A DNA stretch of 64,000 nt, from the NCBI RefSeq assembly GCF_013314895.1, contig NZ_JABTYE010000001.1, positions 1-64,000 on the forward strand. The letters are read 5' to 3'. Positions 47,259 to 56,366 of the stretch are shown here, one piece after another (within the stretch, counting starts at the first letter, position 1; each line of letters begins with the position of its first letter). The notes under the pieces are model-generated. The model saw only the letters and a list, made by a program, of their open reading frames with translations, made no database searches and was not told where the DNA came from. The translations under genes and the position numbers were made by a program. This DNA comes from Cupriavidus gilardii. Its GTDB lineage: Bacteria > Pseudomonadota > Gammaproteobacteria > Burkholderiales > Burkholderiaceae.

Positions 47259-48329
47259 ATGTCCCGCCCCGCCGATCCGATCCGACATCCCCTGTCGTCG
47301 CCGGACGATCCGCACGGTTTCGACGCACACGCGCGCATGCCATGGTGGCTGCGCGACGGCCATAGCCAGACCATCATCCCGGCCCGGCTGACACGCCGGA
47401 CGCGCGTGCGCTTCCGCCGCGAGCGCTGGGACACGCCCGACGGCGACTTCATCGATCTGGACTGGACCACGCATCCGGTCGCGCCCGGCGCTCCGCTGCT
47501 GGTGCTGTTCCACGGGCTGGAGGGCAACTCGGCCAGCCACTACGCGCAGTCGATGATGGCCGCGCTGCGCGAGCGCGGCTGGCAAGGCGTGATTCCGCAT
47601 TTCCGCGGCTGCTCCGGCGAGCTGAATCTGGCGCCGCGCTTCTACCATTCCGGCGACTACGTCGAGATCGACTGGGTGCTGCGGCGCCTGCACGAGCGCC
47701 ATGCGGCCGACGGCCGGCGGCTGTACGCGCTGGGCATCTCGCTCGGCGGCAATGCGCTGCTGCGCTATCTGGGCGAGGCGCAGTCGAGCGCCGGCTTCCT
47801 GGCCGGCGCGGCGTCGGTGTCCGCCCCGCTCGATCTGGCCGGCGGCGGCGCGGCGCTGTCGCGCGGCTTCAATCGCGTCTATACGCAGATGTTCCTGCAG
47901 ACGCTCAAGCGCAAGTCGCTGCAGAAGCTGGCCCAGTATCCGGGGCTGTTCGACCGCGATGCACTGCTGGCGAGCCGCGACCTCTATGCCTTCGACAACG
48001 TGGTCACCGCCCCGCTGCACGGCTTTCGCGATACCGACGACTATTGGGCGCGCGCCGCCAGCAAACCGGTGCTGCGCCATATCGCCGTGCCCACGCTGGT
48101 ACTGAACGCGCGCAACGATCCGTTCCTGCCGGCGCACTATCTGCCGGGCGCGCGCGAGGTCAGCGGCCAGGTGCTGCTGGACCAGCCGGAACATGGCGGC
48201 CACGTCGGCTTTCTGGCGCCGCCGCGCGACTGGCGGCGCCATCTGCCGCTGTCGTCGCTGCTGCCGGGCGGCGGCCATGCCGACTGGCTGCCGGCGCGCG
48301 TGCTGCGATTCTTCGATAGCCTGGCCTGA
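47259..48329 (+). CDS. YheT-type alpha/beta hydrolase
   Basis: The 356-residue protein belongs to the YheT/UPF0017 group. MPWWLRDGHSQTIIPARL, DFIDLDWT, LLVLFHGLEGNSASHYAQSMMAAL (oxyanion region), FRGCSGELNLAPRFYHSGDY and the nucleophile elbow ALGISLGGNALLRYLGE are all present. Catalytic Asp is likely in NARNDPFLP and His in EHGGHVGFL. The substrate is unknown; related proteins are esterases or acyltransferases. Confidence 0.9.
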   Translation: MSRPADPIRHPLSSPDDPHGFDAHARMPWWLRDGHSQTIIPARLTRRTRVRFRRERWDTPDGDFIDLDWTTHPVAPGAPLLVLFHGLEGNSASHYAQSMMAALRERGWQGVIPHFRGCSGELNLAPRFYHSGDYVEIDWVLRRLHERHAADGRRLYALGISLGGNALLRYLGEAQSSAGFLAGAASVSAPLDLAGGGAALSRGFNRVYTQMFLQTLKRKSLQKLAQYPGLFDRDALLASRDLYAFDNVVTAPLHGFRDTDDYWARAASKPVLRHIAVPTLVLNARNDPFLPAHYLPGAREVSGQVLLDQPEHGGHVGFLAPPRDWRRHLPLSSLLPGGGHADWLPARVLRFFDSLA

Positions 48330-48389
48330 CAGGTTCTACGCTGAAAGCGGCATGCCGCGGTGGCAAGGAGTTCAACAGGAGAGACGAGC

Positions 48390-49001
48390 ATGGACGAGAT
48401 CGTCAAGCAGGCGATGGCCCGCTGGCCCAATGTCCCCTACTGCTATGGCTGGCTAGCGCTGGACCGGCGCGGGCAATGGCGCCTGCGCAACGAATACGCG
48501 CAGCAGCATGGCCTGTCCGGCGACCCGCTGCGGCATCCCGCACTGGTCGGCTTTATCGAACGCAACTATCTGCGCGACGAGCATGGCGCCTGGTTCTTCC
48601 AGAACGGGCCGCAGCGCGTGTTCGTCGAGCTCGCCTATGCGCCCTGGGTCGTGCGGCTGCATCAGCGGCAGTTCCACACCACCTCGCAGCGCGCCTTCGT
48701 GCCGCGCTCGTGCCATGCCGACGAGCACGGCAATGTGTTGCTGGCCGGCGAGATCGACGGCGAGGACGGTATCCACGTCGCGCTGCTGCACGACCACGAT
48801 CTCGACGCGTTCAGCGGCAGTTGCGACTGGCACGGCGAGGCCTGCGGCACGGACCTTGGCGTCTTCCACTTCGACGGCCGCGATCTGCCGATCGAACCGA
48901 TCGCCGAGGCCGAGGTGCCGCGGCGCTTCGGCTTCGTGCGGCGGCCGCAGCCCCAGCAGGCATCGCAGCAGCAGGCCCCGGAACCGCCGCCGTCCCGCTG
49001 A
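48390..49001 (+). CDS. Conserved cytoplasmic protein of unknown function
   Basis: The 203-residue protein starts MDEIVKQAMARWPNVPYCYGWLALDRRGQW and contains FIERNYLRDEHGAWFFQNGPQRVFVELAYAPWV, histidines in a RLHQRQFHTTSQ run and a Pro/Gln-rich tail. It looks like a conserved betaproteobacterial domain of unknown function usually found near moaC and the M48 protease. No enzymatic motif is visible. AGGAGA lies about 8 nt before the ATG. It is convergent with the protease gene. Confidence 0.8.
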   Translation: MDEIVKQAMARWPNVPYCYGWLALDRRGQWRLRNEYAQQHGLSGDPLRHPALVGFIERNYLRDEHGAWFFQNGPQRVFVELAYAPWVVRLHQRQFHTTSQRAFVPRSCHADEHGNVLLAGEIDGEDGIHVALLHDHDLDAFSGSCDWHGEACGTDLGVFHFDGRDLPIEPIAEAEVPRRFGFVRRPQPQQASQQQAPEPPPSR

Positions 49002-49062
49002 CGCGCGTGCGCGAGCGCGAGCGCGGGTGCGCGACCGCGCCGGCCACGCCAGCTGCGGCGCC

Positions 49063-50880
49063 TCAGTTGGGCATGCCCTTGTTGTCCTGCCGTTCTTCCC
49101 GATACTGGCGCTCGAGCTGATGCAGCCGCGCATCGACCTCGGACAGCGTATAGAAGTCGCCATCGCCGGCCTTGCGGGCGATCTGCAGTTGTTCGATGGC
49201 GGCCTGATAGGCGCCATCGCGCGCGTATTTCTCGGCCAGCGCCTGATGCTGCTGCACCCGCTTGCCCTGCGCCGCGTAGGCGCGCGCCAACAGTTCCCAC
49301 CACTCGGCGCGGGCGCCTTCCTCGCGGGTGCGGGAACGCAGGAACGTCACCAGTTCGTCCGAGCGGCCCGCGCCCAGCAGCGTTTCGGCATACGACAGCG
49401 CAACCGCGTGCGACAACGGAAAGGTCTTCATCGACGCCAGAGCCTGACGGACGGCGTCCGGCACGCGGCCCTGCGCGCGCGCCAGTTCGATCGCCATCAC
49501 GTCCAGCATCGGGCTGCCCGACGACGCGCCCGGAATATTGCCGTACAGCCGGCGCGCCTCGGCCAGCGCCTGTTCGGCCTGGACCAGCCGGCCCAGCCGC
49601 TGCTCGGCGAAGGCGATGCCATAGTAAAGCGCCGGCACTCGCATCGGCGGCGCGCTCGACAGTTGCGCCTGCAGCGCCGCGCGCGCGTTGTGGATGTCGG
49701 TGGGATTGGCTTCCTGCAGGATGCGAGCGCGCGCCCGCGCGAATTCGTATTCCGGGGTACTCGGCACCTTGCGCACCGGAATATGGCTGGCGCGGTCCTG
49801 CATGTCGGCGATCCGTTCCGAGGTCAGCGGGTGGGTCCGTACATAGGACGGTACCGAGCTCTCCGAGATGCCGGTGACGCGCTGCAGCCGGCGGAAAAAG
49901 TCCGGCATGCCCTGCGGATCGAAGCCCGCCGCCGACAGGATCTGGAAGCCGACCCGGTCGGCCTCGCGCTCGGCGCCGCGCGAGAACGACAGCTGGTTGG
50001 CCAGCGCCGCGCCCTGTCCGCCCATCGCCAGCGCGGCGGCGGCGTCAGGGCTGCGGGTCGCCGCCAGCCCGGCGAGCACCATCGAGGCCAGCGCGATCCA
50101 CATCGACTGGTCCTGGCTGGTGATGCCGCGCGCGATATGCCGCTGTGTGACGTGGCCGATCTCGTGGCCGAGCACCGACGCCAGTTCCGACTCGGTCTCC
50201 GACTGCACCAGCAGGCCGGTATGCACGCCGATATAGCCGCCGGGCAGCGCGAACGCGTTGATCGTGCGATCGCGCACGGCGAACAGCTCGAAGCCCGTGG
50301 CAAAGGTGCCGCCGCCGGTCGTGCCCGCAAGATTTTGTCGGCGCGCGGCCTGGATCAGCTTGTAGCCCAGCGCGTTCAGATAGTCGGCCAGCAGCGCATC
50401 GGTGACGTACTGCGGATCGCGGCGGATATCGCGCATGATGCGGTCGCCCAGCCGCTTCTCCATATCCGGCGACAGCGCCGCGGTCGACGGGTCGCCCATG
50501 TCCGGCAGCTGGATGCCGTTGCTCTCGACCACGGGGTTGCCGCTGCGCAGGCCGAAGTCGGACTTCTGCCCGGCCTTCACGCTGCGGTTCAGATTGTCGT
50601 AGACCTGATCGCTGGCGTCGCCGGGCAAACCGAGCAGCGGCGGCGCCATCGTCGGCACGGCGGTACCGGCCGGCGCCGATGCGGCCTGGGGCCAGGCCGG
50701 GGTGGCGAGCGCAAGCATCAGCAGCGCAGCCAGCGGGCGGCGCAGTACGGCAAGCCGGGACACCCGATGCGGCGCTGCGGGCGTCCGGCGCGAGCCGCTG
50801 GCAGCGCGGCGATCGGCGAGCGCAACAGGCTGGGCAACGGGCTGGGCAACGGGCCGGACGACGGGGCGGGAAATCAGCAT
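49063..50880 (-). CDS. BepA-like periplasmic M48 metalloprotease with TPR domain
   Basis: The 605-residue protein has an M48 domain with zinc motif HEIGH at residues 239-243 and third ligand region READRVGFQIL, then TPR-like helices to the C-terminus (ALYYGIAFAEQRLGRLVQAEQALAEARRLYG). BepA/YfgC homologues assist outer-membrane protein assembly and degrade stalled LptD. The predicted signal peptide (LRRPLAALLMLALATPAWPQA) starts only about residue 45, after a Pro/Val repeat tract (RPVVRPVAQPVAQPVA). A GTG at 50763 would give a normal signal peptide and may be the true start. Confidence 0.88.
   Translation of the reverse strand: MLISRPVVRPVAQPVAQPVALADRRAASGSRRTPAAPHRVSRLAVLRRPLAALLMLALATPAWPQAASAPAGTAVPTMAPPLLGLPGDASDQVYDNLNRSVKAGQKSDFGLRSGNPVVESNGIQLPDMGDPSTAALSPDMEKRLGDRIMRDIRRDPQYVTDALLADYLNALGYKLIQAARRQNLAGTTGGGTFATGFELFAVRDRTINAFALPGGYIGVHTGLLVQSETESELASVLGHEIGHVTQRHIARGITSQDQSMWIALASMVLAGLAATRSPDAAAALAMGGQGAALANQLSFSRGAEREADRVGFQILSAAGFDPQGMPDFFRRLQRVTGISESSVPSYVRTHPLTSERIADMQDRASHIPVRKVPSTPEYEFARARARILQEANPTDIHNARAALQAQLSSAPPMRVPALYYGIAFAEQRLGRLVQAEQALAEARRLYGNIPGASSGSPMLDVMAIELARAQGRVPDAVRQALASMKTFPLSHAVALSYAETLLGAGRSDELVTFLRSRTREEGARAEWWELLARAYAAQGKRVQQHQALAEKYARDGAYQAAIEQLQIARKAGDGDFYTLSEVDARLHQLERQYREERQDNKGMPN
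50823..50870 (-). repeat. Degenerate 12-bp tandem repeats at the M48 protease 5' end
   Basis: Four copies of a 12-bp unit (type CAACGGGCTGGG on the plus strand) encode the Pro-Val-rich N-terminal tract if the ATG at 50880 is used; they would be 5' untranslated if the GTG at 50763 is the start. Confidence 0.75.
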
Positions 50881-51025
50881 GTTGCTATGATAGCGGCCTG
50901 GCGCGACCGTTCCGCGCCCGGCCCGCCGCTGACCGCGGGCCCGGGCAGCGCCAACTTCCCTGTCCGGCTTTTCCGATTTCCCTCGATCCCCTCCACACTC
51001 CGACGCCTACCCTGCGACGCCAACC

Positions 51026-51502
51026 ATGAGCAAGCTCACTCACTTCGATACCGCCGGCCAGGCCCATATGGTGGATGTCGGCGGCAAGGACGCCACCCAC
51101 CGCGTGGCGATCGCCACCGGCACCATCACGATGGCGCCGGAGACCTTCGCGCTGGTGCGCGACGGCACCGCGAAGAAGGGCGACGTGCTCGGCATCGCCC
51201 GCATCGCCGGAATCATGGCCACCAAGCGCACCGCCGACCTGATTCCGCTATGCCATCCGCTGGCGCTGACCAAGGTCGCGCTCGACTTCGCGCTGGACGA
51301 GGCGGCCAGTACGGTGCGCTGCACCGTTCGCGCCGAGACGCGGGGCCAGACCGGCGTCGAGATGGAAGCGCTGACCGGCGTGCAGGTCGCGCTGCTGACG
51401 ATCTACGACATGTGCAAGGCCGCCGACCGCGGCATGGTGATGGGCGATATCCGCCTGCTGGAGAAGCACGGCGGCAAATCGGGGGATTGGGTGGCGCAGT
51501 AG
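51026..51502 (+). CDS. moaC: Cyclic pyranopterin monophosphate synthase MoaC
   Basis: MoaC converts 3',8-cyclo-7,8-dihydro-GTP into cPMP, the first stable molybdopterin precursor. The 158-residue protein has [51 protein letters not shown] and a C-terminal [13 protein letters not shown], with the conserved Lys and His residues. It is a single gene between convergent or divergent neighbours; no other moa gene is in the window. Confidence 0.95.
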   Translation: MSKLTHFDTAGQAHMVDVGGKDATHRVAIATGTITMAPETFALVRDGTAKKGDVLGIARIAGIMATKRTADLIPLCHPLALTKVALDFALDEAASTVRCTVRAETRGQTGVEMEALTGVQVALLTIYDMCKAADRGMVMGDIRLLEKHGGKSGDWVAQ

Positions 51503-51539
51503 GTCCCGGCAGGCCGGCGGGCTCAGGCCGTCCGCTGCG

Positions 51540-52496
51540 TTAGTGGTACAGGCCGGCGGCGGCGTGGCGCCCGCCCGAGGGCAGATTGGCCGCGGCGAGC
51601 AGCGCGTCGGCCAGCAGGTCCTGCCCTTCGGGGCTCAGATGGATGTCATCGAGGTAGGCAACGTTGCGTGCGCGGCGCTCGGCGTCGCGCATGCTGACGA
51701 TCGGCACCTCGTATTCCTCGCACAGCCGGGAGAAGGCCTGCAGGCCGGCAGGGAGGCCGGCGCCGTCCAGTTCGTCGCGCTCGTAGTGCTGCACCAGCCG
51801 GACCTGCACACCGGCGCGCTTTGCCATCACGATCAGTTCGGCCAGATCCCGCAGCGAGGCGGCGCGGTCGGCGTCGGTCGATTCCCGCGGCGGTCCCGAC
51901 GATTGGTCCAGTCCCAGGTAGGCGGGCAGATAGCGGGTGGCGCCCTCCACCAGCGCCGACAGCGGCGGCTCCGACGGATGGGTGTCCGGCCGCAGCGGCG
52001 CGAACGTCGGCACATCGCCATAGTCGGCACCATTGACGACGATGATCGCGGTGTCGGCGTCGAGGAAGCCGAAGCGCCGTGCATAGGCCAGCCAGTTGCC
52101 CGGGCCCCAGCTGAACGCCGCCACATTGCCCACCGTCGCCGCCTGCCCGTCCTTGCCCAGCCGTGCCCGCAACTGCTCGGTGGCCAGTCGCCCCTGATCG
52201 ACCTGCGCGCCGCCGTTGACGACGGAATCGCCGAACACCAGCACGCGCCGCTCGCCGGGGGCGCGCTTCTTCGGCTCGAAGTCTTCCGAGCGCATGCCGA
52301 AGCGGTTGACCACATAGCGGTGGCCGAAGCGCTTGACGCGCTGGTTGGGCTTGAGCAGATACTCGATTTCCGGGTCGGTCTGATAGAGCGGCGGATCGCC
52401 CAGCCCGAGGCCGGCGCGCGCCAGCACCTCGGTGGTAATGATGGCGATCAGCCCGAGGACAGCCGCCGTCAGGATCCTTCGCTTGCCAGTCCGCAT
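51540..52496 (-). CDS. SGNH/GDSL-type membrane-anchored hydrolase
   Basis: The 318-residue product has an N-terminal membrane anchor (ILTAAVLGLIAIITTEVLA), then the SGNH blocks: VLVFGDSVVNGGAQ with nucleophile Ser, a Gly block near NVAAFSWGPGNW, VVNGADYGD as the Asn block and the Asp-x-x-His in YLDDIHLSPEGQ. Such enzymes can be polysaccharide acyl-esterases or transferases. ATG at 52496 is supported by GGGAGAG upstream. It lies downstream of the oligosaccharyltransferase on the same strand, which suggests, without proof, a role in surface glycan modification. Confidence 0.82.
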   Translation of the reverse strand: MRTGKRRILTAAVLGLIAIITTEVLARAGLGLGDPPLYQTDPEIEYLLKPNQRVKRFGHRYVVNRFGMRSEDFEPKKRAPGERRVLVFGDSVVNGGAQVDQGRLATEQLRARLGKDGQAATVGNVAAFSWGPGNWLAYARRFGFLDADTAIIVVNGADYGDVPTFAPLRPDTHPSEPPLSALVEGATRYLPAYLGLDQSSGPPRESTDADRAASLRDLAELIVMAKRAGVQVRLVQHYERDELDGAGLPAGLQAFSRLCEEYEVPIVSMRDAERRARNVAYLDDIHLSPEGQDLLADALLAAANLPSGGRHAAAGLYH

Positions 52497-52654
52497 TCGT
52501 CTCTCCCGTGTGACACAGGCACCGGGCGAGTCTATGGGCCGGAACTGGCGTGACAAATCGTGCCGACGGATGAAATGCCGCAGACGCGCGCTTCCCCGGA
52601 AACGTTAACACTCGCGGCTTGCCGCAGCGCGGCAATCCGCCTTCCGGCTACCGC

Positions 52655-52695
52655 CCTACCGTGGTATCGGCCTACCGTGGTATCGGCCTACCGTG
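52655..52695. repeat. 16-bp tandem repeat at the oligosaccharyltransferase stop
   Basis: Two perfect copies of CCTACCGTGGTATCGG and a partial third that includes the stop codon (52688-52690) of the oligosaccharyltransferase gene. Confidence 0.85.
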
Positions 52696-54517
52696 TAGAG
52701 GCCGCCGTGCTACCGGTCTGACGAGGCGCGTCCGTGTCGGCGCGGCGCCGCTGGATCCACTCGCAGAATTCGTTCGGCCGCCTGGCAGCGTCGACGCCGT
52801 CGCAATAGCCGGCGACCCGGGCGAACTGCGCCGCTTCGTCGCCGCGATAGTAGTACCGCAGCCGCTCGAGCCATTCGCGGCCCTGTTCGGGCTCCCCATT
52901 CAGCGCCAGCAGCCAGGCCCCGCGCGCGATCATCGTGGGGGTGGGCAACAGGTGGATGGCGACGATATGCGGCGGCAGCCAGGCATCGGCGCCGTCGGCG
53001 GTCAGCGGAGCCAGTTCGGCGCGGTGCGCCTCAGCGTGCTGGCCGAACCACAGCTTCGGTGCCGGCAATGTGTCGACCCGCGCCGGGCTCGCGTACTCGC
53101 GCGCCTCGACGCGGCGGTAGTCGTGCCACATCGTCGCGAGGACCATGGCCGCCGCCAGTCCCACCACCGCCGTCCCGGCCGTGGCTAGCCAGCGCGGCAT
53201 CCGGTCGACCGTCAGCGCCGCCGGCTCGAGCCACCCCAGCAGGAAACAGAACGGCAACAGGAAATACAGATAGTGCAGCGGATATTCGAGCATCGAATGC
53301 GCGCACAGCATGGCCAGCCAGGTCAGCGCCGCCGCGGTACGCGCGCGCTCCGCCGTATCGGCACGCCACAGCCGCGTCCGCACCACGCGCCACAGCCAGG
53401 CGGCCAGAAACAGCGCGACACCGGCGGTGCCCACGATCCCGGTCTTGGCCAGCAGGTCCAGCACGGCGTTATGGGCGTGCAGCGACATCTCGACGATGAC
53501 GCCAAGCCGCGCCATCTGTTCGAACTGCGCCCAGCCGAACTCGCCCCAGCCGACGCCGAACCAGGGATGCGCGACGAACATCGCCCACGCATGCGCCCAC
53601 AGCGCGCCGCGCGCGGAGATCTGGTCGCCGGCCTGCAATTGCGCCATGGTGTCGAACAGCGACCAGCCGAAGGTCTGCCCCGCGGCCTTGATGGCGGGCT
53701 GCAGCAACATCAGCATGGCTACCAGCGCCGCCGCGGCGAAGATCAGCCCGGCTGGAGCGCGCAGGGTCCAGCGTTCGACTGCCGCGAGCTGCTGCGCGGA
53801 GCGCGCGAGCCATGCGGCCACCAGCGCGTAGCAGGCGGCCAGACCGACGTGCAGCACGCCGGTGCGCGAGCCCGACAGCACGACGCCGCTTTCGATCAGC
53901 GCCACCGCGACGATCCAGGGCAGCGCGCGCAGCTTGCCGCGCGAGGCCAGCCAGACCGACGCCGCCAGCGCCAGCCCATGCACCGTCGCCTGGTGGTTGG
54001 GCTGGTTCAGATTTCCCCATAGCCGGCGATTGGCGTCGTAGAAATAGTCGGACACGAGCCCGAAGCTGTCGCCCTCGAGCCGGAACAATTGCACCCATTG
54101 CGCGAGCGTGCCGAACAGCCCGGCGGCCACCCAGGCGGTGGCAAACGCGGTCAGCACCGCGTCGGCGTCGAGCGCCCGACGATAGCGGTGGCCGGCCCAG
54201 ATCGCACCGGTGCCGAGCAGCAACGCGGCCAGCGTCAGGCTGCGGCTGCCGGTCACGTCGGGCTGGCCTGCCAGCGTGGCGCCTGCGCCCAGGGCGATCA
54301 GCCACAGGCAGAACGCCGCCACCAGCGGCACGCCGCTGCCGGCCGCGCGCAGCCGGGCCGAGCACAGCACCAGCACGACGAAAGCCAGCGCCGACGCCCA
54401 CTCGCCGTAGAAGGTGGCCAGCGGCAACGTATGTTTCGAGACCAGCGGCGGCAATGCGACGGCCATGGCCAACAACGGGCACGCCGCTTCCAGCGCAACG
54501 TTCCTGCGCAAATTCAC
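52688..54517 (-). CDS. PglL-type O-oligosaccharyltransferase (pilin glycosylation)
   Basis: The 609-residue polytopic inner-membrane protein has about a dozen hydrophobic segments and a Wzy_C-type core. GNLNQPNHQATVHGLALA and SGSRTGVLHVGLAA match the PglL/O-antigen ligase motif, and the periplasmic loop contains HPWFGVGWGEFGWAQF, LHAHNAVLDLLAKTGI and HSMLEYPLHYLYFLLPF with the conserved histidines. It lies directly downstream of a type IV pilin gene, as do TfpO/PglS/PglL enzymes that glycosylate the cognate pilin. GTG at 54517 is preferred; an upstream GTG at 54586 is possible. No ATG start exists in frame. Confidence 0.85.
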   Translation of the reverse strand: MNLRRNVALEAACPLLAMAVALPPLVSKHTLPLATFYGEWASALAFVVLVLCSARLRAAGSGVPLVAAFCLWLIALGAGATLAGQPDVTGSRSLTLAALLLGTGAIWAGHRYRRALDADAVLTAFATAWVAAGLFGTLAQWVQLFRLEGDSFGLVSDYFYDANRRLWGNLNQPNHQATVHGLALAASVWLASRGKLRALPWIVAVALIESGVVLSGSRTGVLHVGLAACYALVAAWLARSAQQLAAVERWTLRAPAGLIFAAAALVAMLMLLQPAIKAAGQTFGWSLFDTMAQLQAGDQISARGALWAHAWAMFVAHPWFGVGWGEFGWAQFEQMARLGVIVEMSLHAHNAVLDLLAKTGIVGTAGVALFLAAWLWRVVRTRLWRADTAERARTAAALTWLAMLCAHSMLEYPLHYLYFLLPFCFLLGWLEPAALTVDRMPRWLATAGTAVVGLAAAMVLATMWHDYRRVEAREYASPARVDTLPAPKLWFGQHAEAHRAELAPLTADGADAWLPPHIVAIHLLPTPTMIARGAWLLALNGEPEQGREWLERLRYYYRGDEAAQFARVAGYCDGVDAARRPNEFCEWIQRRRADTDAPRQTGSTAASTR

Positions 54518-54626
54518 ATTCGATTCCCAACGAAGGCGAAGCGCCAAAGGGCGTGTCGCCGAGATGATCCCTGCGCAGTCCGGCACGGCGGGCGACGCCG
54601 GCTACGACACCGGCCCCGATACCGGA

Positions 54627-55148
54627 CTACGTCCTCGCCTGCGATGTATCGGCCGGCGACTGGCTGTTCCTGAGCACGTACTGCCTGGCCACCGCATTGT
54701 CGATCGTGGTGGCGATCTCCCAGCTGACCGAGGTCGCGTTGACCGATGGCCGCAGCGTGATCTCCTTGCCGTCGACGCCGGCGCCGAGCCCGCTGGCGGC
54801 CAGCGTCAGCGTGATGACGCCCGGACCGGTGACGCTGGCCTGGGCAATCTCGCGGTTCGGCGCGAACGGCGGAATCGCGGCGGCGGCATGGTCGTCGTTG
54901 CACTCGTTGAGCACGCCGCCCGCTTCCTGCGCGCACAGGCTGACTGCCATCTTCAACGGCGCGGCCGCCGTCAATACGCTCGACAGCCTGGCCCGAATTG
55001 TATCGTCCCGATATTGCGGTACCGCGATGGCGGCGAGGATGCCGATGATGGCGACCACCACCATCAGCTCGATCAGCGTGAAACCACGATGGGCGCAATG
55101 GGCGCAATGGGCGCAATGGCCCCGCGGCGGCCGTGCAGCAACTGACAT
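54627..55148 (-). CDS. Type IV major pilin-like prepilin
   Basis: The 173-residue prepilin has the PilD processing site RG-FTLIELMVVVAIIGILAAIAVPQY, cleavage after Gly22, Phe as residue 1 and Glu at +5, then a soluble domain with two cysteines (SLCAQEAGGVLNEC) and an Ile/Thr-rich C-terminal part. The 22-residue leader is unusually long for this mature N-terminus and contains a Cys-Ala-His tandem repeat encoded by three 9-bp copies. No in-frame start lies after the repeat. The downstream gene is a probable pilin O-oligosaccharyltransferase. Confidence 0.9.
   Translation of the reverse strand: MSVAARPPRGHCAHCAHCAHRGFTLIELMVVVAIIGILAAIAVPQYRDDTIRARLSSVLTAAAPLKMAVSLCAQEAGGVLNECNDDHAAAAIPPFAPNREIAQASVTGPGVITLTLAASGLGAGVDGKEITLRPSVNATSVSWEIATTIDNAVARQYVLRNSQSPADTSQART
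55089..55119 (-). repeat. 9-bp tandem repeats inside the prepilin leader
   Basis: Three perfect copies of ATGGGCGCA (plus strand) plus a partial fourth encode repeated His-Cys-Ala within the leader peptide of the pilin. Unit changes are in frame. Confidence 0.9.
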
Positions 55149-55264
55149 GGAGCGGCTCCCGAACGATGCGAAGGCCGACAGTATCGAGCCGGCAGAACCC
55201 GCTTCGCCGTCCCTTCACAAAATTTGGCATCGAAGCGTGGTTCGTGACCGGGCAGGCGCGCATG

Positions 55265-55299
55265 AAAAAGCCCGGCAACGCTGCGGGCGTGCCGGGCTT
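55265..55299 (-). terminator. Rho-independent terminator of terC
   Basis: A perfect 10-bp stem (55268-55277 with 55290-55299) with a 12-nt loop is followed on the minus strand by TTTTT. It lies 48 bp after the terC stop and insulates the pilin gene. Confidence 0.8.
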
Positions 55300-55346
55300 G
55301 GTCTGCATGGCCGCGTCCGTCCGAGGGACGGCGGCCGGACGGGACG

Positions 55347-56042
55347 TCAGGCGGTCTGCGCGCTGCGCTTCTGCATCAGCTTGCCGATCACGACCACCAG
55401 GATCGCGCCGACCGCACCGAACACCAGGTGGGCATGCGGCACGTGGACTTCGAACCAGGCGGCGTCGACCGGATCGCTGACCAGCATCTCGCCGGCCAGA
55501 TAGCCGAGCAGCGCAGCACCGGCGACGATGATCACCGGGAAGCGTTCCATCACCTTCAGCAGCAGCGTGCTGCCGAACACGATCAGCGGAATCGACAGGC
55601 CCAGGCCGACGATCAGCAGCAGGAACTGGCTGCCCTCCGGGCCCTTCTGCGCGGCGGCGGCCACCGCCACCACGTTGTCCAGCGACATCACCAGGTCGGC
55701 GATCAGAATGGTGCGGATCGCGGCCCAGATATTGTCCTTGGCATCATGGCCTTCCTCGCCATCGCCGCCGGTCAGCAGCTGCACGCCGATATAGACCAGC
55801 AGGATCGCGCCGACGATCTTCAGGTAAGGCAGGCTCAGCAGCTTGACGGCGGCGACGGTCAGCACCACGCGCATGATGATCGCGGCGGCGCTGCCCCAGA
55901 AGATCGCACGCTTCTGCTGCGCGGGCGGCAGGTTGCGCGAGGCCAGCGCGATCACGACGGCGTTGTCGCCGGACAGCACGATATTGGTCAGGATGATGGA
56001 TCCCAGTGCGATCCAGAACGTGGTGGATGACAGCAATTCCAC
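55347..56042 (-). CDS. TerC-family (YjbE/YkoY-type) membrane protein
   Basis: The 231-residue inner-membrane protein has about seven helices and two metal-site motifs typical of TerC: NIVLSGDNAVVIALA and IADLVMSLDNVVAVAAAA, each with an Asp-Asn pair. The YjbE/YkoY branch has been linked to manganese efflux and metalation of exported proteins. A hydrophilic loop GGDGEEGHDAKDN separates the halves. It starts with GTG, with GGAG 7 nt upstream. A terminator follows. Confidence 0.9.
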   Translation of the reverse strand: MELLSSTTFWIALGSIILTNIVLSGDNAVVIALASRNLPPAQQKRAIFWGSAAAIIMRVVLTVAAVKLLSLPYLKIVGAILLVYIGVQLLTGGDGEEGHDAKDNIWAAIRTILIADLVMSLDNVVAVAAAAQKGPEGSQFLLLIVGLGLSIPLIVFGSTLLLKVMERFPVIIVAGAALLGYLAGEMLVSDPVDAAWFEVHVPHAHLVFGAVGAILVVVIGKLMQKRSAQTA

Positions 56043-56366
56043 TGCGTGGCTCCTCGAAGTCGATATTGGAATTGGAATGAGGGGGTGTCAGGGGCGCCAA
56101 GGTCTATCGGCAGTGCAGCGCCCCGAGGGCTCGTCCGCAGCGTGACTGCGGCGTTTCGGATGTCTGACGCCCAAGACATGAAGATGTACCGCAGCAACCT
56201 TTCGATTTGATTTCAGCAAATCTGCCAATACATCAGAGAATGATCTATTGGGCGCTCCCGTGGCGCCAAAACGACAATGCCCTCGCGCGAAGCGAGGGCA
56301 TTGCAGGGGCGCCGCGGCGGAGCGCGGCGCCGGCCGACAGACCGGCAGCGCCGGCGTCGAACCGTA
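56043..56366. other. Intergenic region between sucD and terC
   Basis: This 324-bp gap holds the sucCD terminator (56266-56303) and the terC promoter/leader. A 6-bp hairpin CCGCAG/CTGCGG lies at 56135-56151. I looked for a yybP-ykoY manganese riboswitch, common ahead of this family, and did not find its conserved core. Confidence 0.5.
56266..56303 (-). terminator. Rho-independent terminator of sucCD
   Basis: A perfect 12-bp stem (56275-56286 with 56292-56303) with a 5-nt loop lies 63 bp after the sucD stop and is followed on the minus strand by TCGTTTTGG. Confidence 0.75.

Noticed and set aside
56043..56200. yybP-ykoY manganese riboswitch ahead of the TerC-family gene
   Set aside because: The conserved loop sequences and paired stems of that riboswitch could not be found in the leader; only a short 6-bp hairpin is present.
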